Below, in pieces: positions 59,062-64,000 of a stretch of DNA of 64,000 nt. The notes below the pieces were generated by a model, which was given only the letters and a program-made list of their open reading frames with translations, was not told where the DNA came from and made no database searches. Every line of letters starts with the position of its first letter. Within the stretch, counting starts at the first letter, position 1. The stretch spans positions 33,048,987-33,112,986 of the forward strand of contig CP136063.1 of assembly GCA_032622095.1 (NCBI GenBank), in the 5' to 3' direction. This stretch comes from Siphonodentalium dalli (taxonomy: Eukaryota; Mollusca; Scaphopoda; Gadilida; Siphonodentaliidae). A program made the position numbers and the translations under genes.

Positions 59062-59550
59062 ATTATTTAACTTTATATGCAGTATTGGCTTGCTAGCAGT
59101 TTTGAGAGTATAGATCGCGCGCTAACACGCAACTCAACTGCGGTTCATCACTAACAATACAGTTACGTCTAAGCACTTATAATATGTATGTTACATTCCA
59201 TAATCAGGAGTTATCAGCCGAAAAAAACTATAAAAAGAAAAAATCAGCCCAATCTGATAAAAGTGAAAGGCCAGTTTAAAATATTGACCTGTATTTTGTG
59301 GTATTGAACCTACCGATACATGCATACTATATTTCTTTCCATTTAATTCAGTAAAGTTAACATTCGGAAATGACATGAATATAATTGTCGCACAGACGGA
59401 CGGACGACTCGATGCGTATGGACAGATGAATACATAATGTTTAACATTTGTTCTTACATTTAATTTTTTATTTTTTTTTTATCATTATATCTTAGATTAT
59501 TTACCATTTTTTTTCTTACATTGTTTAACAATTAAAAATAATAAAAAATG
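59062..59550. other. no gene recognised; T-rich tract at its end
   Basis: Contains a poly-T-rich region at 59461-59515. No coding or repeat family is identified. Confidence 0.5.
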
Positions 59551-59556
59551 TGTTAG

Positions 59557-59624
59557 GCCATGCATTCTCTTAAATATGAGAGGCGACCTATGGTCGACTC
59601 GCATATATAAAATAATACATTGGC
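59557..59624. repeat. 69-bp palindrome family, copy 2 (diverged)
   Basis: GCCATGCATTCTCTTAAATA...GGCGACC and GGTCGACTCGCATATATAAA, then ATACATTGGC and CACAGGG. One base is lost near the left end and several changes sit in the arms, making it the most decayed copy. Confidence 0.8.
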
Positions 59625-59959
59625 ACAGGGTTTTCGCAGATAATCAGGAAGCCCCCGTCAAGATTAATGTACATACCTTTTCGATCCTTTTCGAACAGGA
59701 GCTGTATTGCAGAATGTTTCACACTGCACCATGTGCCGATATATATATGGTTCAGCAAGCATACTACTCTCGTGACATCAGTCTGTAAACGGCCTGCTGT
59801 GCAAGATCGTTATCGTTATTTGCATAACAAAAACATTTGTTTTGTCATGTAACAAAGGATCCTCCAGTGGCATATTGGATGCAGCACAGTTAATACTGAA
59901 AGTTCACGATCACGCACGTGCACGGGGATACAACCCACATGGTCGCAAGTAGGATTCTG

Positions 59960-60215
59960 TTTTGGTTTAGAAAACAACAATATTGGTTTTGAACTTTGTC
60001 CCATATAAGTCTAACCAAGTTGGGTTTTTATAAAAACAAATACTGTTTTTGATCTTTATCCCTTAAATGAAATAAATTTTGGTTTTGATCAAAAACAGAT
60101 AGTATAAGTATTCGTGACTTCTGTACAAAATATGGAACCAATTTTGGTTTTGATTAAAATCAAAACTGGTTTTGAACTTTGTCCTACATAGTAAACCCAG
60201 TTTTGGTTGTAAACT
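59960..60215. repeat. TTTTGGTTTTGATC-type short repeats
   Basis: The motif (A/T)TTGGTTTTGA.C/ATTTTGGTTTTGAT recurs about seven times, some as mirror copies (GATTAAAATCAAAAC). Between them TTTGAACTTTGTCC(C/T)A recurs twice. Low complexity, non-coding. Confidence 0.65.
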
Positions 60216-60263
60216 AAACGAAATATTCAAATTACTCTCTGGATTTGAAAGAAATTGTTATTT

Positions 60264-60266
60264 ATG

Positions 60267-60350
<84 letters not shown>
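60264..60350. repeat. (TA)n microsatellite
   Basis: About 87 bp of TA dinucleotides with a few TG interruptions near 60296; self-complementary throughout. Confidence 0.95.
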
Positions 60351-60355
<5 letters not shown>

Positions 60356-60385
60356 GACAAAAATGAAAGACAAAAATGTAATAAG

Positions 60386-61080
60386 TTTTAGCTACCTGTT
60401 TAGAAAAAAACAATTAATTAGAGGAAGCCGATACAATAGATGGTAGTAATACAAAAACAAACATGTGATATACAATTCTTGATGCGCAATAACCGCCTAT
60501 AAGCAAAAGGGCTATGACATCAATCCTGTGTGAACTCCAACAACACAAACGAAACTTCACGGGGTCAATTAATTGGAAAAAACAGTTAACACCAACCGCA
60601 TCGCTCATCCCTACCGGTTAAAATATAGTTCTCCCAAATCTTGTTCGATAACTATTCCAATTGATTCACTATAAACAGCATTATTGCCAAAATTCTTGTT
60701 TTTCATAACTTTGTTGTAAATTCGTCTAAGTACTTCACCACGTCAATTATTGCTTACTTCTGTGGAATTCCATGCGGTGTGGCGTAATGATCTATGTCGG
60801 TGAAATATCTCGCTACCAAATATGTATGAGTTTCTGCAAATTTCCTGGTTTAAATTCACGCTTTTTGTTAACCCTTTGGGATAAAATACTTCGCTCTTAT
60901 ACGACTATGTTTTATCCCACAGCGTTTTAGCTACATGTTTAGAAAAAAAACAATTAATTACAGGAAGCCGACTCAATCTGACGATAATTGTTTGTAATAA
61001 CAAAAACAAACATGTGATATACAATTTTTGAGGCGCAAAAACCGCCACGGAGAAAGAGTGCCATTTGTTGTGGCACTTTT
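60386..61080 (+). repeat. direct repeat pair 538 bp apart
   Basis: 60386-60500 and 60924-61045 share GTTTTAGCTAC.TGTTTAGA, ACAATTAATTA.AGGAAGCCG, AAAACAAACATGTGATATAC and GATGCGCAA/GAGGCGCAA. The intervening 420 bp has no recognisable gene. They could be termini of a small retroelement or a tandem duplication; no TG...CA ends were identified. Confidence 0.55.
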
Positions 61081-61084
61081 GATC

Positions 61085-61855
61085 CCGCCAAAAAATTGAG
61101 CTGGCCAGGAGGACACTGGTACGAACTCAGGATCAAAGTCTTTGCACATGGACGACACATTATTGAAATTAACGAATTAAAGAAAAAAAACAGGCTAAAA
61201 GTAATTGCACTTTGACGGGAAATCATAAAAATTTATAAAACGCCATTGACGTAGAAACCAGGGCAATGGACCACTGTCCCTACATGGGAACAGAAATGTA
61301 TATTGCATAGCTAACTTTATTATACATCAATATACTGGGAATAATCATCTGCCATCCCCTCCGTTACCCAAAGGCAACTCGCTCAAGCAAAGTTTTTGAA
61401 ACACTAAGACACAACCTCGCTCAAGCAAAAGCGTCATCAATGGGCCATACTGCTATTGGAGGCATTCTTGGAAAACTGTGGCAAACTGCATGTGCAACAC
61501 GGGATACCCATCTGGTCAGCTAAATACGGGCCCATTACCACCGCCGCGACAGCCCAGAAATTGTATTAATTCCCGGTTATGTGGGGATCGGATGTGTACG
61601 ACATGGAGTCGACCACTTAGGTTATGTTTGACCCTTTTTATAGATATTTTTGGATTGAATTTTGTTGTGTATGCTTAAGCATGCGAATTTAAAAACAAAC
61701 TGGTTAAAACCGTAGGGGCATGTTATAACTCAAAACTATCACCAAGTATTGATAGTAATAATTTTGATGCCCATGAAAAACGTAAGATTCCCTGGCACTA
61801 ACCCTACAAAATAAGTCTGCTAAAGAATATAAGAAAACATTATTAAAATTGTAAA
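61085..61855. other. no gene recognised
   Basis: A small direct repeat (CCTCGCTCAAGCAAA / AACTCGCTCAAGCAAA, 61377-61430) is visible. A 66-codon frame at 61478-61678 has no domain. Confidence 0.45.
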
Positions 61856-61856
61856 C

Positions 61857-61910
61857 AAATTGTAAAAAATAATAACAAATGATGAATAATTGTTAGGCAC
61901 AGGGTATATG
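61857..61910 (+). repeat. palindrome-family flank lacking the palindrome
   Basis: The usual left flank (TAAAATTGTAAACAAATTGT ... TTGTTAGG) is joined straight to the usual right flank (CACAGGGTATA) with one GGC-C junction at 61896-61899. All 60-odd bases of hairpin are missing. Confidence 0.7.
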
Positions 61911-62175
61911 GGTTGATACAAAAATCGGACCTGGCACTGAAAGGGTTGAATACTGAATATTTACCGCAAATTTTGTGGGGAACAGAAGGGCCATAATTAT
62001 ATGCGTACTTAATTACTTCCCCTGCAGGACACAGCTGACCAATGCGAGCGAACACATAAACAGAAGACAGGACGGGCCCCCGGTAAAACTTGCATTCGGA
62101 ATAGTATTGATTGATTGATTTAATACGCAATAACATAACAAAGTACAAAATTAGAGTGAAGGCATGAACATATGT

Positions 62176-62626
62176 GACCCGCCATATCAAATCCAGTCGT
62201 AAGTCGGGATTTTGTTTACCCTGTGCCAATGCATTCTCTTATATATGCGAGTCGACCATAGGTCGCCTCGCATATATAAGAGAATGCATTGACCTAACAA
62301 TTTTTTATCATGTTTTTTTAATAAATGTTTCTTACAATTTTTAGGACATAAAATGAAAAAACATCCATTACCCTGCAGGGAGCCCCACACATATATTGAA
62401 GCATATAGAAGAGTGTCGTCTGCTCGTTTGTCTGTGGCTCTGTATGGGTGAAATTATAAAATTGTTAAAGAATACAAGATCAAATTATTTAAATTGTAAA
62501 AAATTGTTAGGCCAATGCATTCTATTTCTATGCGAGGCGACCTATGGTCGACTCGCATATATAAGAGAATGCATTGGCACAGGGTAAAACATCCCGACTT
62601 ACGACTGGATTTGATATGACGGGTCG
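62176..62626. mobile_element. 450-bp inverted repeat carrying two palindromes
   Basis: The left arm (from ATATCAAATCCAGTCGTAAG through CCCTGTGCC to the palindrome at 62225-62292) is mirrored by the right arm (palindrome 62511-62578, GGCACAGGGTAAAACATCCC, GACTTACGACTGGATTTGAT). The interior repeats the 150-bp segment seen at 27089. The unit therefore has nested symmetry: a palindrome inside each arm of a larger palindrome. Confidence 0.75.
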
Positions 62627-62639
62627 TATATACACAGGG

Positions 62640-63090
62640 AAAGCTGTTTACATGTGGCGCAATGGGCGTTAAGTTAGTATACTGCGACACAGAAGCGGAT
62701 CCATTATTTCAAATTATTGATACGCTGGAATGGATATTGTATCAGAAACAGACCAGAACAAAATTATCGCAATAGGGATAAGATTGAAGATTATTTTGTT
62801 TTTCATTTATGACTGACTACACTTTAATTAATCGAATAATAGTAAATATGTGTTCCGATTATAGAAATAAACATATGTATATTCAAAATCGGTATGTGAT
62901 TATGAACAATTGGCACACACGAGTTTTGATTTAACTGTGAAACGGGCGCGCTTAATAGTAAACGCACCACACCGCGTAGTATCATGATTTGAACCACATA
63001 CATGTAATAACATTATCATCCCCATTATCATTTCTGAATTATATAGTAATATTTTTTGACGATCCTTAACGTTTATACGCGGGATCATGT
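62640..63090. other. no gene recognised
   Basis: AT-rich spacer. Nothing is recognised on either strand. Confidence 0.5.
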
Positions 63091-63109
63091 TTTTGATGAG
63101 AAGTTTTAC

Positions 63110-63345
63110 CAAATTTTCCAAATATATACAAATTTTCCAAATATATATTTGAGGAGTGTGTGTCTGTCTGTGTGTGTGTGTGTCTGAATGTGTGTGTGAG
63201 GGAGGGTGTGTGTGTGTATGGCCGCGATGGACTCGAAAACGGCTGAACCGATTTCGACGAAACTTGGTACGGACACGTAATATCACCCGAGGACCAACAT
63301 CGGCTCATCCATTTGCCCGTGCGGCGTGACATTGACCAATCCCCC
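63110..63345 (+). mobile_element. Helitron-like fragment related to unit C
   Basis: A duplicated AAATTTTCCAAATATATA is followed by TTTGAGGAGTGTGTGTCTGT, a (TG/TCTG)n tract, then GATGGACTCGAAAACGGCTG, AACCGATTTCGACGAAACTT and CCCGTGCGGCGTGACATTGA. This is the order seen at 34090-34250. It breaks off after one core unit; no 3' hairpin is found. Confidence 0.6.
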
Positions 63346-63460
63346 ATTGCTAGAGTCCTCGACACGGCGTGACTGTGACCCGATGTAGGAAGGACAATTC
63401 CATATTCACACGACGTAAACAGCACGACGTCGACGAACGTAACACACATATATTGTCAAA

Positions 63461-63498
63461 TTGCAGGCTATTAAGAGTCAATTTGCAGGCTATTAAGA
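63461..63498. repeat. short tandem duplication
   Basis: GTCAATTTGCAGGCTATTAAGA-like unit: TCAAATTGCAGGCTATTAAG at 63457 and again TCAATTTGCAGGCTATTAAG at 63478. A simple slippage-type duplication. Confidence 0.8.
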
Positions 63499-63796
63499 AG
63501 TGTATATCTGCTTGAGTAAAAATACGGCATTTCCCGACTACGTCCCAAAATATAGCATTTACAATTTCTGATATATACATTTTTGTTACAGCTGATATTC
63601 TTAAGTCTATTTTGGATACATTTATTTGTTATGCTATTATTTTCCACACCTCGCTTAGTGCGAAGTCGTGTAGAGTTAGGTCACGGGTAAAAGTTCGCTA
63701 AATATCATCATCGTTAAGGTCTGGAATCTCATCCAAGAGTCTCATCCACCACTCCATTTGGCTGGGGTTCCGGACCATAGGGATGGTGATCATTCG

Positions 63797-63818
63797 ATCG
63801 CTTCTTGGCCTTTTGGCT
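63797..63818 (+). ncRNA. U2 snRNA 5'-end-like 22-mer fused to unrelated sequence
   Basis: ATCGCTTCTTGGCCTTTTGG plus CT matches the first 22 nt of metazoan U2 snRNA with one C-to-T change. The match stops abruptly; the branch-point-recognition region and Sm site do not follow. It is therefore not a functional U2 gene. It may be a truncated pseudogene, a snRNA-headed SINE, or the upstream edge of a U2-targeting LINE insertion. The 180 bp after it to the window end is GC-rich and unrecognised. Confidence 0.5.
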
Positions 63819-64000
63819 CGAGCCCGTGCTGTGAGATACGTCCCCGACGATGGTCACCCCATCGGACGGGACTTCCACGGTGTGGGTTCGCAGCATGAGG
63901 AGGACGAGTTAACCGCAGTCCAGTGGTATCACCGCTAATCTCACAGTGGTAATATTTTTTTAACTGCGATAAACCAAGTAAATTGCCTCAGCGTCAATGT

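Noticed and set aside
60172-60366. Tyr-Ile repeat protein
   Set aside because: It is the translation of the TA microsatellite.
63797-63818. Functional U2 snRNA gene
   Set aside because: Only the first 22 nt match; no branch-point-recognition sequence or Sm site follows.

Overview
The window looks like animal nuclear DNA, most likely from a mollusc or another lophotrochozoan; the species cannot be fixed from sequence alone. It is AT-rich, has no operons and almost no long open frames, and is packed with broken non-LTR retrotransposons, MITEs, tandem-repeat-carrying Helitron-like ends, long palindromes and minisatellites. Only one reading frame looks like an intact gene: a 404-codon frame on the minus strand at 25739-26953, which resembles the rapunzel / SE-cephalotoxin-like family.

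Layout, left to right. 1-1420: 5' part of a CR1/L2-like LINE on the minus strand, with a degenerate 2A-like motif and a frameshifted endonuclease. 3060-14385: an 11-kb satellite of 17-, 25- and 27-bp monomers. It holds three copies of a 0.6-kb composite insert (tRNA-like head plus half a MITE) spaced about 2.1 kb apart, so the array has a higher-order structure. 14388-20230: full and half copies of a TTAA-flanked MITE, a foldback repeat, a gag-like LINE ORF1 remnant with zinc knuckles, a Helitron-like 3' end, and an SGNH-hydrolase-like fragment. 20935-25730: a broken mosaic with a TatD-nuclease-like pseudogene, two oppositely oriented LINE 3' fragments, broken coding repeats and a 220-bp segment present in both orientations. 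25739-27032: the candidate gene and its likely 5'UTR. 27090-32551: palindromic MITEs and a 4.5-kb TIR element with repetitive interior. 32680-35320: minisatellite, three head-to-tail Helitron-like units inserted in an AT-rich satellite, and a 186-bp near-perfect palindrome. 35760-40293: short-motif arrays, diverged tandem repeats, a 1.3-kb foldback and another Helitron-like terminus. 40424-40690: LINE reverse-transcriptase fragment. 42730-48240: a 74-bp minisatellite split by a 4.8-kb Mutator-like element with a 10-bp target duplication. 48240-55720: mostly low-repeat sequence without a recognisable gene, possibly intronic or intergenic. 55727-56457: a 58-bp minisatellite. 57000-64000: more MITEs, a LINE C-terminal fragment, a TA microsatellite, nested palindromes, a Helitron-like fragment and a U2-snRNA-like 22-mer at the edge.

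The genes do not form a pathway. The window is best read as a mobile-element graveyard in which insertions into satellites can be dated relative to one another by target-site duplications. All alignments were done by eye; family names are inferences from motifs, and no database was searched.
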